Virus record (IMG/VR): IMGVR_UViG_3300031463_000006
Span: 1-64,000 of that record
DNA: 64,000 bases
Direction: 5' to 3' (one strand)
Source of the DNA: a virus
The position numbers were made by a program, and so were the translations under genes. Positions 9,355-18,204 of this stretch are shown piece by piece. The notes below the pieces were generated by a model. That model saw only the letters and a list, made by a program, of their open reading frames with translations. It made no database searches and was not told the DNA's origin. How positions within the stretch are numbered: the stretch's first letter is position 1; each line of letters opens with the position of its first letter.

Positions 9355-9903
9355 TCAGCGAATACGGCCTCGGCCGCCGACCATGTTTCGCGCCCAAGCT
9401 GCAAGCGGGGGCATGAGTGCACCTCGGCCACGGCCGCCTTTACCGCGACCCATTCGGCCACGTCCCGTGCCAGACGGCTTGTCGTCATCTTCGTCATCGT
9501 ATTCGTCTTCGTCGTCGCCCTCGCCGCCGCGTTCGTCGTATTCGTCTTCGTCGTCGCCCTCGCCGCCGCGTTCGTCAAGCATATCGGAATCGCGATCACC
9601 TTCGGCACGGCCGCCTCGGCCACGACCCATTCCTTCTCGCTTCTTTTCATCCTCATCATCGTCGAAGGATTCATCGTCAGGGCCTTCGCCAGAATGCGCA
9701 TGCTCGGCTTCTTCTTCTTGCGCCCAATCGACAAGGGCGCCTTCGCCGCCCTTCTCGTCTTCAAGCGCAAGCCCACCGGACGCGGCATTCAAGGCGGCCA
9801 TCGTGTCGTCGCCAAGTTGCTGTGGGTCGATTACGATTACATCGGGGTTTTCCGCCAGCTCGGGCGGGAGATTTTCGGGCAATCCGATGACGATAATTTT
9901 CAT
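9355..9903 (-). CDS. Acidic, Gly/Arg-rich low-complexity protein with C-terminal WAR-GG peptide
   Basis: 182 residues. Residues 1-60 look folded (MKIIVIGLPENLPPELAE, with a short Rossmann-like strand). The middle is extremely acidic, with two tandem 13-residue copies of DERGGEGDDEDEY. RGRGG-type patches (GMGRGRGGRA, GRGRMGRGKGGRGRG) follow, and the C-terminus is LAAWARNMVGGRGRIR. Alternating acidic and RG patches suggest a disordered protein that binds DNA or basic proteins. The last segment resembles peptides in at least three other proteins here. It lies between tape measure and LysM gene. No family recognised. Confidence 0.6.
   Translation of the reverse strand: MKIIVIGLPENLPPELAENPDVIVIDPQQLGDDTMAALNAASGGLALEDEKGGEGALVDWAQEEEAEHAHSGEGPDDESFDDDEDEKKREGMGRGRGGRAEGDRDSDMLDERGGEGDDEDEYDERGGEGDDEDEYDDEDDDKPSGTGRGRMGRGKGGRGRGALMPPLAAWARNMVGGRGRIR
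9499..9576. repeat. Two tandem 39-bp repeats inside the acidic protein
   Basis: Two back-to-back 39-bp units (9499-9537 and 9538-9576) that appear identical, each encoding DERGGEGDDEDEY on the minus strand. Identity at the DNA level points to a recent slippage or duplication. Confidence 0.85.
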
Positions 9904-9952
9904 GGTCGTTCTCCTAGGTTGAAATTACCGCAACCAAGCGGCCTTGTGCAAG

Positions 9953-11965
9953 TCATCCGCCGAATGGCAACGCGGTCCGTGCCTGCAATCTGCTCTCGGC
10001 GGCTCGCGCAATATCACGCTGGAAAATAACGGCAATGCGATCGGGGTCTTGGTCGCGGAAATCTTGCTTGATTTGAAACACTTGTCCGCCGTTGAAAATA
10101 TTGTTTGCAACCGGACCCTCGGTTTTCGCAGCCTTCTCTTGTTCGCCGAGCTTTGTCTTGACCTTATCAACGAAATCCTTTGCTCGGTCACCAATAATAT
10201 CGGCAAGCTCTGCAAGTCCTTTGCTAATGTCATCGCCTCCTTGCAACAGCGCAATTTGCAATCGCTTGTTTCCGATAACAATCTGCGCCGCCGCTTCCAT
10301 GGCAGCCTTGTTTCCCGCCGCGGACACTTCGCTATAATTCTTCATGAATAGATCAAGAGCTTCCTGTGTTTGCCGTGCGGCTGCTACCTGATCTTCTTCA
10401 CTTCGCGAAGCGATGTCGGACGGTATACGATTCAAAAATGCTTCGGCGCGTTGCATATCGCGTGTTGCGTCTACAAGTGCTTTATGCTCGCGATATAGCG
10501 CATCGATGCGCTCGCCAACCGCGGCCGCATTCTGGCCAGCCGCTTCGGCTTCTTGAATTGCTTTCGCGCGAATGTAATCGTAATCCTTAGCTTGTTGTAC
10601 GGATAGAACGTGATAATCCTTTGCAAGCCGTTCAAAGGCGCCAACTCGAGCCGTTACGTTTTCTTCGGCCATTCCTGCACTTGGGGTTAGGTGTCCGTGC
10701 GTTTCGTCGAGATACTTCGAGAATTGCCAAACCGCCGCCGTTACAGCCCCAAGCGCAAGTGCGAACGCGCCAAGCGTTATTGCCATGCCTCCAAGTCCGG
10801 CCGCAGCTCCACTTGCAGCAATCCCAAGCTCCGGAATGCCCGTTTTGGCAAGCGTTGTTAGCGCCCGCCCAAATTCCAAGACACTCTTCGTTCCCTCAAT
10901 TGCCGGCGTAGCTGCCTTCGTCGCTACAACACCAAGCGTAAGTGCAGTCTTATGCTCGATCGCAAAATCAATAACTGACTTTGCGAACTCAAATGCTTCC
11001 TTAATTGCGGCTTTAATTTCCTCGGCGTGCGATTGCACATATTTGAACCCCTCTTCGATTTTCTTCGCCGCCTCTGTAATCCATTCGCCCGCTTTCTCGC
11101 CAACCATCTTTGCATACTTCTCGATGGCTCCGCGGTTCTCCATGATTTTATCGTACAAATTCTTGAAGGCCGGCGTTATAGCGCGCACCATCGGTTCTCC
11201 GATCATGCGCATAACGTCGGTTTTCATATCGTGCAGCATGTTACCCATGTCCTTCAAGGTCATGGGCATTTTCTTCGCGCGCTCCTGCATTTCTTTGAGC
11301 GCTTTCAACATTAAATTCAACATGCCTTGCCGACCCATCGTTTGTAGCCGCAAGGCAATTTGTTCATTGTGGCCTCGCATCAGGTTGGCTTGCTTCACCA
11401 TTTCGATAAGCGGGTTTGACGCACTAATGGTGTTCTTCTCGATCTCACCAAAGCCTTTCACAATATCGCCAACCGGGGCAGGAAGCGCGCGAGCTGCACT
11501 TGTTACCTTGCCCATCAGATCAAGAACCTGCTCCTTTGTGCGCGACGTGTTTGCACCGAGCTCGCTGAATGCCGCAACAATCTCGCCTCGAGCAACACCC
11601 GATTCGATGCTCATTTTACGAATTGTCTCGTAGGCATCCTTCGCGCGTTTGTCGAATCCTTCGAGGCCAACACCACGCTCGGCACTCATGCCAGCAATCG
11701 TTTTCGTTAGCGCGCGCATTTGTTCTTGGCCTTCCAAGGCTGCGCGCACTGCACCGGTTGCAATGTCTTGAATGCCGCCGACAATGTTGCCGATGTTTAC
11801 GCCGATTGCCATCGCCGCGGTTTGCGAAGCGAACGCCAACACACGCGACTGCACCGTATTGACCGTAGCTTCAACCCGCTTGAACCCGCTCTGAATCTTG
11901 GCAAGCGTTGCACTCGCTAGATCATCTAGCTTTAGCTCGGTTCGAACCTCGGTCTTAGCGGCCAT
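9953..11965 (-). CDS. Tail tape measure protein
   Basis: 670 residues. Long helical, Ala-rich protein beginning MAAKTEVRTELKLDDLA. It has a typical tape-measure N-terminal region (FKRVEATVNTVQSRVLAFAS), central helices (KEMQERAKKMPMTLKDMGNM) and a hydrophobic span near residues 380-430 (AASGAAAGLGGMAITLGAFA) that could cross the host membrane on injection. It is directly downstream of the frameshifted chaperone pair, the hallmark position. The length is modest for a myovirus, implying a rather short tail if the usual length ruler applies. It starts 11 bases inside the end of the chaperone frame. Confidence 0.85.
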   Translation of the reverse strand: MAAKTEVRTELKLDDLASATLAKIQSGFKRVEATVNTVQSRVLAFASQTAAMAIGVNIGNIVGGIQDIATGAVRAALEGQEQMRALTKTIAGMSAERGVGLEGFDKRAKDAYETIRKMSIESGVARGEIVAAFSELGANTSRTKEQVLDLMGKVTSAARALPAPVGDIVKGFGEIEKNTISASNPLIEMVKQANLMRGHNEQIALRLQTMGRQGMLNLMLKALKEMQERAKKMPMTLKDMGNMLHDMKTDVMRMIGEPMVRAITPAFKNLYDKIMENRGAIEKYAKMVGEKAGEWITEAAKKIEEGFKYVQSHAEEIKAAIKEAFEFAKSVIDFAIEHKTALTLGVVATKAATPAIEGTKSVLEFGRALTTLAKTGIPELGIAASGAAAGLGGMAITLGAFALALGAVTAAVWQFSKYLDETHGHLTPSAGMAEENVTARVGAFERLAKDYHVLSVQQAKDYDYIRAKAIQEAEAAGQNAAAVGERIDALYREHKALVDATRDMQRAEAFLNRIPSDIASRSEEDQVAAARQTQEALDLFMKNYSEVSAAGNKAAMEAAAQIVIGNKRLQIALLQGGDDISKGLAELADIIGDRAKDFVDKVKTKLGEQEKAAKTEGPVANNIFNGGQVFQIKQDFRDQDPDRIAVIFQRDIARAAESRLQARTALPFGG

Positions 11966-12314
11966 CGCTGTCTTTCTCGTATTGTTCGATTTGACGTTTC
12001 GCCGCGGCGTTCTCTTCTTGTAGTAGCTCAGCTAGCACAGCCACGTATTGACGCACCAATCGCCCGTCCATGTTCTCCCATTGCGTTACGGGTTGCCTCC
12101 CCCATCGCGCCAAGAACACGTGTCGGCGCAACCGTTGACGCTCGAGCTCGTCCGGGTCTAACGCCGATGCAATTGCCATCGCAAAGGTCGCATCAACATA
12201 GCGCGATCCCGTGCGGAGCACGAGTATTCGTAACTCGTGCTCCACAACATCGGGATCTTGTAGGTGCGCACCATCCTCTGTGTACCTTAGCCAGCCGTTC
12301 TTACTGCGACGCAC
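11955..12314 (-). CDS. Tail assembly chaperone, C-terminal part made by -1 frameshift
   Basis: The frame could begin at a GTG at 12314 (119 residues), but it lacks a good ribosome-binding site and overlaps the upstream chaperone. A canonical slippery heptamer at 12320-12326 would fuse it to that protein in the -1 frame, reading ...EELRDFF then RAVRRSKNGWL. This is the gpG/gpGT arrangement: the longer product recruits tube subunits to the tape measure. The part itself is helical (EHELRILVLRTGSRYVDATF) and ends just inside the tape measure start. Confidence 0.75.
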   Translation of the reverse strand: MRRSKNGWLRYTEDGAHLQDPDVVEHELRILVLRTGSRYVDATFAMAIASALDPDELERQRLRRHVFLARWGRQPVTQWENMDGRLVRQYVAVLAELLQEENAAAKRQIEQYEKDSDGR

Positions 12315-12823
12315 TGCTCGAAAAAATCACGCAGTTCCTCATCGCTCGCAAGATGCATTTGCGTGTAAACGCGCATGAGAATGTTGCGCCCTTTCGGCCC
12401 AATCTCGCGCCAAAATTCATCAACCGACCCTGGCCCTCGAGGTTTACTCCAATCCACAACAACCCCATCCACGGCGCGCAACATTTGCTTCGAGTACTCG
12501 GCCGCTGCCCGGTTCGGCTTGCCATCGCATCGATCGGCCGCGAGCTTTTCTTCTCCGTCGGTCAACGACCATGCGATGCACTGTCGATCGCCTTTCGATG
12601 GCGTGTCGGTAAGCGAAGCCGGGAACCGCAAGAACACGATCTGCTTACCACGCGGCACCTTCAAGTGCTTCGGCATGATTACCCAATCGGGCACATCATC
12701 GCCTTGCGCTTCTGGGATCTTCGGAGCCGGCTTTACCGCTTCGGCAGATTCGGCTTCTGGTTCAACCGTCGCTTCGGGTTCTTCGTCAAGCACGATGCTC
12801 GACAATTTGCGTACATCCTCCAT
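12287..12823 (-). CDS. Tail assembly chaperone, short form (gpG-like)
   Basis: 178 residues from the ATG at 12823, preceded by GGGAGG at good spacing; a longer reading from 12946 would overlap the tube gene and is unlikely. Residues 1-60 are acidic and disordered-looking (DEEPEATVEPEAES). Residues 60-178 are folded, with DVPDWVIMPKHLKVPRGKQ and FLRFPASLTD. It sits between the tube gene and the tape measure and its end overlaps the next frame by 28 bases across a slippery site, as expected for the tail chaperone pair. Confidence 0.8.
   Translation of the reverse strand: MEDVRKLSSIVLDEEPEATVEPEAESAEAVKPAPKIPEAQGDDVPDWVIMPKHLKVPRGKQIVFLRFPASLTDTPSKGDRQCIAWSLTDGEEKLAADRCDGKPNRAAAEYSKQMLRAVDGVVVDWSKPRGPGSVDEFWREIGPKGRNILMRVYTQMHLASDEELRDFFEQCVAVRTAG
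12320..12326 (-). promoter_or_regulatory. Programmed -1 ribosomal frameshift site (T TTT TTC)
   Basis: On the coding strand the codons GAT TTT TTC contain the in-phase X XXY YYZ heptamer T TTT TTC. Slipping back one base joins the upstream chaperone frame to the downstream frame, which is open there; the zero frame stops 33 bases after the heptamer (at 12287). Tail chaperone genes in this position commonly use such sites. Confidence 0.8.
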
Positions 12824-12845
12824 CGCATCCTCCCGTTTCGATAGA

Positions 12846-12907
12846 GGATGCGGGTCACGGCTGGGAGGTGCCTCGCTCGTCAGCGCTGCGCGCCGCAACC
12901 CGCATCC
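12846..12907 (-). other. Long-range inverted repeat between tube and chaperone genes
   Basis: GGATGCGGGT (12846-12855) and ACCCGCATCC (12898-12907) are perfect 10-bp inverted repeats separated by 42 bases, in the 119-base gap between the tube gene and the chaperone start. A second small GC-rich hairpin lies next to it. It may modulate the ratio of tube to chaperone transcripts. Confidence 0.4.
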
Positions 12908-12942
12908 ATCCTTGCAAGCGCGCCGTCGCGCGCGGGGTTTAC

Positions 12943-13395
12943 TCACAGCACAGAGTTGAGCAACTGCTCATCGCGATCGCTTGCACTAAAATCAAGCGTT
13001 ACCTTTACGAACTCGCCACGTCCCGCAACACTTGTCGGCGATGGACCGAATTTGCAATCGCTATACGTAATGACTGACGTTTGCCCGTTCGCGTAATAGT
13101 CTGTGCGAACCATGTTGATTACGGTTTCCGGTTGCTTGCGTTGCGCTTGTAACTTGATCGCATTCTGCAACTGAATCCAATCGTTCGTGTTGACTTGAAA
13201 CTCTACTTTGCCATCGATACCGTTGTAGATGTGGTCGTATCGATTCGTTGTCTCGCCCAAGAACCCATCTTCCTTCTTCTCGAGCTTGAATGTTTCCTCG
13301 AACGTCGCAATCGCTGTAATGGTTGCCTCGGGTGTACCATCACGCACGATACGAACCTCGACTTCTTGACCTCGGAGCCTCGGATCGTTGCTCAT
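12943..13395 (-). CDS. Tail tube protein
   Basis: 150 residues, the usual size for a myovirus tube protein. IVRDGTPEATITAIATFEET, then YNGIDGKVEFQVNTNDW with QLQNAIKLQAQRK, then DYYANGQTSVITYSDCKFG, is the beta-sandwich pattern of tube subunits. It directly follows the sheath gene, as in nearly all contractile tails. Hexamers stack to form the inner tube. Confidence 0.85.
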   Translation of the reverse strand: MSNDPRLRGQEVEVRIVRDGTPEATITAIATFEETFKLEKKEDGFLGETTNRYDHIYNGIDGKVEFQVNTNDWIQLQNAIKLQAQRKQPETVINMVRTDYYANGQTSVITYSDCKFGPSPTSVAGRGEFVKVTLDFSASDRDEQLLNSVL

Positions 13396-13403
13396 TGTTC
13401 ACC

Positions 13404-15911
13404 TCACGCCGCTTCGGACACGTCAACCGATTCGCCAACCGTTGTTTGTAGCACGATCGCATCGAGCGAAGATAGCGTGCGCACACTCAAGATGATTCGA
13501 AAGATACCAAGCGCAAGCGTGGTTGGCGTATTACCGCTCACGACATCTAACTTGAATCCGTCGATACGCTGTGCCGCAGGATTCCCAGGCGACAGAAGCG
13601 TATTCATGAATGCTCGAATCTCGCCAGTAATGAGTGCGCGTCGCGTGCGCGTGTTGAGTTTCTTCCCGAACGCCTTAAGTCGCCGCGCAAGCGAATCCTG
13701 AAGAAAATCAGCAAAGCGTCGTCGCGCAATGTTGCGCAAATTCGGCTGCACTTGCGGATCAACGCTAGTCACGCCGCTTTGGAAGATCATAGTACCGTTA
13801 TCCATCCGCGGCGCACAGATGCCAGCTTCGCGGAAGTTTGTGTAGTCAATGATCGTCATCGACTGAACGTCGGGATTGTTCTTTTCAAGGCCGATCGCGC
13901 CGCCAGCGAATGACGTCAGTTGCCCGGGATTCTCTTCCGGCGCGAGCTGCGAGCATACCGAAATCAGGAACCCATCGGCCCCGACGTCGATGATCCCATC
14001 CGCCGAGAAGCCGTCTCCACCCGCAAGCCCTTTGCTTGCAATGATCGGCACGAACGTCTGAACCCCCGGATAACAATACCAAACACGTTGATCGCGGTAT
14101 GCTCCAACACCCGGTTGTGCCGCGCCGCTAAGCGCCTGCGACCGGGTCGTCGTTCCAAGCGGAGGCCGAATGGCGCAGCATCGCCCGTACAACCCGCCTA
14201 CGCTTGCATCGATTGTGTTCTGTCGCAACGCCGAACGCACTGCATTCGATTGACGTGCCGACCAAATGAGATTGGCTTGCGCCGCAACCGATGCCGGATT
14301 CAGTGTTGCATCGAGTGCCGTCAAATATGCGGCATCGATCGCGTATTCCGAAAGTGCTGCCGAAAGACCGATTGGATTGACTACAGCAAGTGCAACCGAA
14401 TCGTTATACCGAGCCAATCCTGTGATACCTAGCGGCGACACTGCTGGAGCCGTACCATCATCCGTCGCAGGTCGTACCTTTACGCTGTACGGGCCAGGAT
14501 TGTCCGCTGCGATGACGAAAGTTTGCATGGTGACCCATTGTTGCGCCGACGAGTCGTGCACGGGTGTTCCCGCCGCGACCTTCGAGCTATTCGTGCCAGG
14601 GCCAGCAAGGGCCAACACCGTTGCGCTTTGCACGACAACCGCCGTATAGCCGAGCGTCGTGTTGATGCGTGACGCAACCTGCGTGATGGTCTGGTCGGTC
14701 GATTTGAAAGTGATTTTCGTTGCGGGGCGACCCGTTACCTGCACGGTCATCGTTTCGCCGCCAACGAACCCCGTCGGATAGGTACCGGCACCGCTCGTCA
14801 AGACACTTTCCGGCGCGCTGGACACCGCGAACCCCGTTGCGGCCGCGACAACGGCATCAATTGCCGTGATGGCAATCGTGTTCGGCACGTCTTGCCAAGC
14901 CGCGTTCTGACCGGCGGCGAACCCAAGCGCGAACGCGGTTCCTCCCGTAACACGCAACACGCCCGTCAATGGTTGGCCTACGTTCTCCATGCGCAACTGC
15001 CCGCTCGCAAGCTGACGCACTCGCACTTCGCCAACCGATGCGGCGTTCACAACCGCGTCAATTTCGTTTGGAAGCACGGCTGCAATGTTGGCGACGTTGC
15101 CGCCGCCGCTTGCCGACGCAAGAGCGAACCCCGTCGCCGCAAGCACACCTGCCGTTGTCGGCGCTTTGATCTCGATCTTTCCACTCGTGCCTTGCACAAG
15201 CGACGACAACGTTGTGACGCCGCCGCCCGCATCGACCGCGGCCGTATATCCGAGCGCCGCGTTGATGCGCGCGATGACTTGTGCCTGCGTTTGATCTGTC
15301 GCCTGGAAAACGACGGTGTAATCGGTGCCGTCTCGGTTGATTGTCATTACCTCGCCGCCAGCGAATCCAGTGGGATAGGTCCCGGCTGCACTCGTCAACG
15401 TTGCAGGTGTTCCGGTAAACGTTGCCGTCCACGACGACGTTGCGTCCCCGAAGACAAGCGTTTGTCCGCTCGAAAGCGGGTACGAAAACAGCGACGAGCC
15501 ACCAAGCCAAGCAAGCCGTTCGAACTCTACCGAGCCGACGCTCGTGTCAACTCGGCACAAGATGAGACGTCGAAACTTCTTGCCATTGAGCGCGATGATG
15601 CCGTTGCCGTTCCAGTATTCTGGCACGATCGCGCCGTCTGCTTTGCGACTTCGCGCGCATGGATTGTTTGCGACGTCGCCGTTGTAGACGAATCCAAAGC
15701 CGCCGAACGTGTTGGCGAGGTCCGTCGCGCTTGTGACCTCGGTCGGTTCGTTGAACGGTCCATCCTCAAACTCGGCAACGAGCAACGCCGTTCCTGTGCC
15801 GACGCCGCTAATGCTACCGGGCGGTTCAAGATCCAAGATGTTGACCGCTTCGATCTCGAGTAGAACCTCGATGCCTGGATCGGTCGTGAAACGACGAATG
15901 AACATGCTCAT
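13404..15911 (-). CDS. Tail sheath protein with internal IN-like repeat domains
   Basis: 835 residues, large for a sheath. The N-terminus (FEDGPFNEPTEVTSATDLAN at 48-67) and the C-terminal third (RIDGFKLDVVSGNTPTTLAL near 775, LARRLKAFGKKLNTRTRRAL near 735) are standard sheath signatures. Between residues ~165 and 450 lie two related inserts: LTSAAGTYPTGFAGGEVMT...ARINAALGYTA and LTSGAGTYPTGFVGGETMT...SRINTTLGYTA. They resemble the small IN-type beta domains of flagellar hook proteins and probably decorate the tail surface. The sheath contracts around the tube. It precedes the tube gene by 8 bases. Confidence 0.9.
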   Translation of the reverse strand: MSMFIRRFTTDPGIEVLLEIEAVNILDLEPPGSISGVGTGTALLVAEFEDGPFNEPTEVTSATDLANTFGGFGFVYNGDVANNPCARSRKADGAIVPEYWNGNGIIALNGKKFRRLILCRVDTSVGSVEFERLAWLGGSSLFSYPLSSGQTLVFGDATSSWTATFTGTPATLTSAAGTYPTGFAGGEVMTINRDGTDYTVVFQATDQTQAQVIARINAALGYTAAVDAGGGVTTLSSLVQGTSGKIEIKAPTTAGVLAATGFALASASGGGNVANIAAVLPNEIDAVVNAASVGEVRVRQLASGQLRMENVGQPLTGVLRVTGGTAFALGFAAGQNAAWQDVPNTIAITAIDAVVAAATGFAVSSAPESVLTSGAGTYPTGFVGGETMTVQVTGRPATKITFKSTDQTITQVASRINTTLGYTAVVVQSATVLALAGPGTNSSKVAAGTPVHDSSAQQWVTMQTFVIAADNPGPYSVKVRPATDDGTAPAVSPLGITGLARYNDSVALAVVNPIGLSAALSEYAIDAAYLTALDATLNPASVAAQANLIWSARQSNAVRSALRQNTIDASVGGLYGRCCAIRPPLGTTTRSQALSGAAQPGVGAYRDQRVWYCYPGVQTFVPIIASKGLAGGDGFSADGIIDVGADGFLISVCSQLAPEENPGQLTSFAGGAIGLEKNNPDVQSMTIIDYTNFREAGICAPRMDNGTMIFQSGVTSVDPQVQPNLRNIARRRFADFLQDSLARRLKAFGKKLNTRTRRALITGEIRAFMNTLLSPGNPAAQRIDGFKLDVVSGNTPTTLALGIFRIILSVRTLSSLDAIVLQTTVGESVDVSEAA

Positions 15912-15935
15912 GGCGATTCCTCTTGCGAAAATGTC

Positions 15936-16910
15936 TCACGGCAACGCGGTTCGCGGCAAGCCACGAAATACCGCTTGTGCCACTGTTTCACTCGGCGAGT
16001 AAGGGGGCCTTCCTTGGGCCGTTTCGAACGAAGCGTTCTCGGCTGCCATCGTCTGGATCAAAGCGAGTAAGTAGTCCGCGGTCAACTCGGCTGCTTGCGC
16101 TTGCGTCAAGCCTAGCGTTGCACGTGCGATTTGCCGTGCAAATGCGACATCGATGCCCATTGCTCGCAACCCGGCTTCGCCTGATAACCCGGCCGATGCA
16201 GCAACCGCCTTGGCTCCAAGCCCATCGGTAAACCCATTATTTGTTATATTCACAGCAATGTTTGGGTTCAATGGTAGGAATCTTGCGGCAGTTACCACGG
16301 GAACCGTCATTTGCACGAACAAGTGTACTCGTCGCCTCCCACGTACACTTTCATCTTCGAGATTCTCACGCTCCATAAGCGCAAACGTGGCAACAAGTCC
16401 ATAATAATCGGGCATGATAAGACGAAGATCTGTCGTGCCTTCGTATGTACCCATCGCAACTTCGATTGCTGCAACGATGCTGCGACGTTCGGCAATCTTC
16501 GAACCCCATCCTTCGACCGTAATTAGCTCCTGATAGTCATACGGCACAAGAAGGGCGAGCCCGTCAACAGTTGCCGTTGCATCGTCTGGTTCCGTTCCCC
16601 CGATTCCGCGTGTCAAATACGAACCACGGCCCGGAAGAATACCAATCGCTGGAAACTGCAATCCTTCAACATTATCCGGCTGCTCGATGAAAACACGATC
16701 GGGCGTAATGCTAAACGGCTCAGACGGCATTCCCGGAGCCATCGTGCGGCGGTACACAAGCGCCGAAAGCCATCTGGCGAACACGCGCAAGGCATGCGTT
16801 CGCGCGTCTACGTCAGGCAACGGCACCTCAGGATAGGGCGGCGGTTCTCCAAATCGCCGTGTTGGCGACGGCGGAAACGGACCCTGTAGATCGTTTGCCT
16901 TCGTGCTCAT
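15936..16910 (-). CDS. Structural protein, possible tail terminator/neck component
   Basis: 324 residues. The N-terminus is Pro-rich (FPPSPTRRFGEPPPYPEVPL). The middle has a beta-rich fold with QFPAIGILPGRGSYLT, VPYDYQELITVEGW and RRRVHLFVQMTVPVV. That order resembles tail terminator-like proteins. The C-terminal 90 residues are Ala-rich helices (IARATLGLTQAQAAELTADY). It sits between the completion gene and the sheath, consistent with a neck or terminator function. I do not recognise a firm family. Confidence 0.5.
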   Translation of the reverse strand: MSTKANDLQGPFPPSPTRRFGEPPPYPEVPLPDVDARTHALRVFARWLSALVYRRTMAPGMPSEPFSITPDRVFIEQPDNVEGLQFPAIGILPGRGSYLTRGIGGTEPDDATATVDGLALLVPYDYQELITVEGWGSKIAERRSIVAAIEVAMGTYEGTTDLRLIMPDYYGLVATFALMERENLEDESVRGRRRVHLFVQMTVPVVTAARFLPLNPNIAVNITNNGFTDGLGAKAVAASAGLSGEAGLRAMGIDVAFARQIARATLGLTQAQAAELTADYLLALIQTMAAENASFETAQGRPPYSPSETVAQAVFRGLPRTALP

Positions 16911-17431
16911 TTCCGAGCCACCTTTGCAACTTCACGCGCGACTTCTTGTCGTATGATAGCAGGTAGCGTATTGCGAGCATAATCCTCCATTACTCGCAAT
17001 CCTTTTCCTCGCGCAAAGATACCACGCCGCTTGAGTGCATGCATAATCGCGGTCGCAACACGCATTGCTTCGGCACCCGCTCGAATACCGAGTTTTCGAT
17101 GCGCCCATTCTGCTATTGCAAGAATAGCTTTTCGTGAGATAACAACATTCGCAGCAGGTACGCCGTATTCGATCATTGCTGCATGCGGAACCGGATTGTA
17201 AACGGCGGCCCCAGTGCTTAATCGTTCAACTTGCCATCCCGCACGGTAAATGCCGCGATCAATTGGCCTCGGCATCTTGTTTGGGATTTCCTTGACCACG
17301 ATATCATGCTTCGCACGCAACGCCGCCGAATACAGACCATCGAGTGCAGCCGAGCGCAGTTGCTCAGCAAGCGGCCCATCTGGAGCGAAGTATCCCGCCG
17401 CCTCACGCATCGTAATGCGTAACATTGCCAT
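16907..17431 (-). CDS. Tail completion/neck protein (HK97 gp10-like)
   Basis: 174 residues from the ATG at 17431, where TGATG couples it to the upstream gene (a longer frame to 17503 would overlap further). The pattern GIYRAGWQVERLSTGAAVYN followed by PHAAMIEYG is typical of gp10/gpS-like completion proteins: a helix, a beta hairpin, then 'YA..vEfG'. The C-terminal helix is basic (RQEVAREVAKVARK). It should act at the head-tail joint. Confidence 0.7.
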   Translation of the reverse strand: MAMLRITMREAAGYFAPDGPLAEQLRSAALDGLYSAALRAKHDIVVKEIPNKMPRPIDRGIYRAGWQVERLSTGAAVYNPVPHAAMIEYGVPAANVVISRKAILAIAEWAHRKLGIRAGAEAMRVATAIMHALKRRGIFARGKGLRVMEDYARNTLPAIIRQEVAREVAKVARK

Positions 17432-17982
17432 CAACGACCCCCGAACGGCGGTAGGTTGTCTTGCTGCGTTGCTTCGTCTTGGCGTTCGAGCATCACCGTC
17501 CACGAAACATTCCCTGCAACACGGAACGGCTGCGAACTCAACCGAAAGCGCAACGCGACGGGACGGTCGCCGCCGCGCCCGTCTTCTCGCATCTCGTACC
17601 AGAAATCGATCTGCTTTGGCATATCGGCGACTTGTCCCATGCCTGGAATCTCCAAGCCGCTTAGTTGCGCCTGCGTAAACCCAGCACTGATTCGTTCGAG
17701 TCGAATAGTACCAGTCGTCAACACGCCGGCAACATACGGATTCTGTTGTAGCGCCGTTAAATCGGCAACCTTTGGCGTCGGCAAAATCTCGACACGCGCA
17801 ATCTCGCGTTCAACGCCTTCGCCACGTTCCTCGCCGTCGAACGTCGTCCATACAAGGAACACGCGATACGGCCGCAAGCCAAATTTTGTGCTGAATTGTC
17901 GTAGCCGATCGACTTGTCGGCGCAGCCGATGCGCTAGCGTGCGCTTTGCTTCGAACGGTTGCAGTGCTCGAGGAGTCGGCAT
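17431..17982 (-). CDS. Neck/head-tail joining region protein
   Basis: 183 residues. It has a basic N-terminus (AKRTLAHRLRRQVDRLRQF) and a beta-rich body with YRVFLVWTTFDGEERGEG and MPKQIDFWYEMREDGRG near the C-terminus. No family recognised. Its place between connector-like genes and the completion gene, with 1-base overlaps, suggests a neck role. Confidence 0.5.
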   Translation of the reverse strand: MPTPRALQPFEAKRTLAHRLRRQVDRLRQFSTKFGLRPYRVFLVWTTFDGEERGEGVEREIARVEILPTPKVADLTALQQNPYVAGVLTTGTIRLERISAGFTQAQLSGLEIPGMGQVADMPKQIDFWYEMREDGRGGDRPVALRFRLSSQPFRVAGNVSWTVMLERQDEATQQDNLPPFGGR

Positions 17983-17994
17983 AATGGGAGCATA

Positions 17995-18204
17995 TCACTC
18001 CGCATCGGGGTTGGCTTCTTCCTCGTCAGAGTCGGCAGCTTCTTCGTCGAACTCGTCGTCTTCGTCTTCGCCTTCCTCGTCTTCGTCGCCGGGGCCGTCC
18101 AAGTCCAACGCCTCGTCGTCGTAACCGTAATCAGTATCTTTGCTTCGCTGCGACAACCATTTGGCGTATCGTTCCAAATCGGCTTGCGTCAATTCTTGTT
18201 TCAT
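17995..18204 (-). CDS. Small protein with acidic tail
   Basis: 69 residues from the ATG at 18204, which overlaps the topoisomerase stop as ATGA; the longer frame to 18267 would lie inside that gene. A short N-terminal helix (MKQELTQADLERYAKWLSQ) is followed by a 40-residue tail of almost only Asp and Glu. It may bind basic partners or mimic DNA. No family recognised. Confidence 0.6.
   Translation of the reverse strand: MKQELTQADLERYAKWLSQRSKDTDYGYDDEALDLDGPGDEDEEGEDEDDEFDEEAADSDEEEANPDAE

Noticed and set aside
9131-9922. Plus-strand Ser/Arg/Pro-rich frame opposite the acidic protein
   Set aside because: It is the mirror of the acidic repeat codons and of the LysM gene start; composition is not protein-like.
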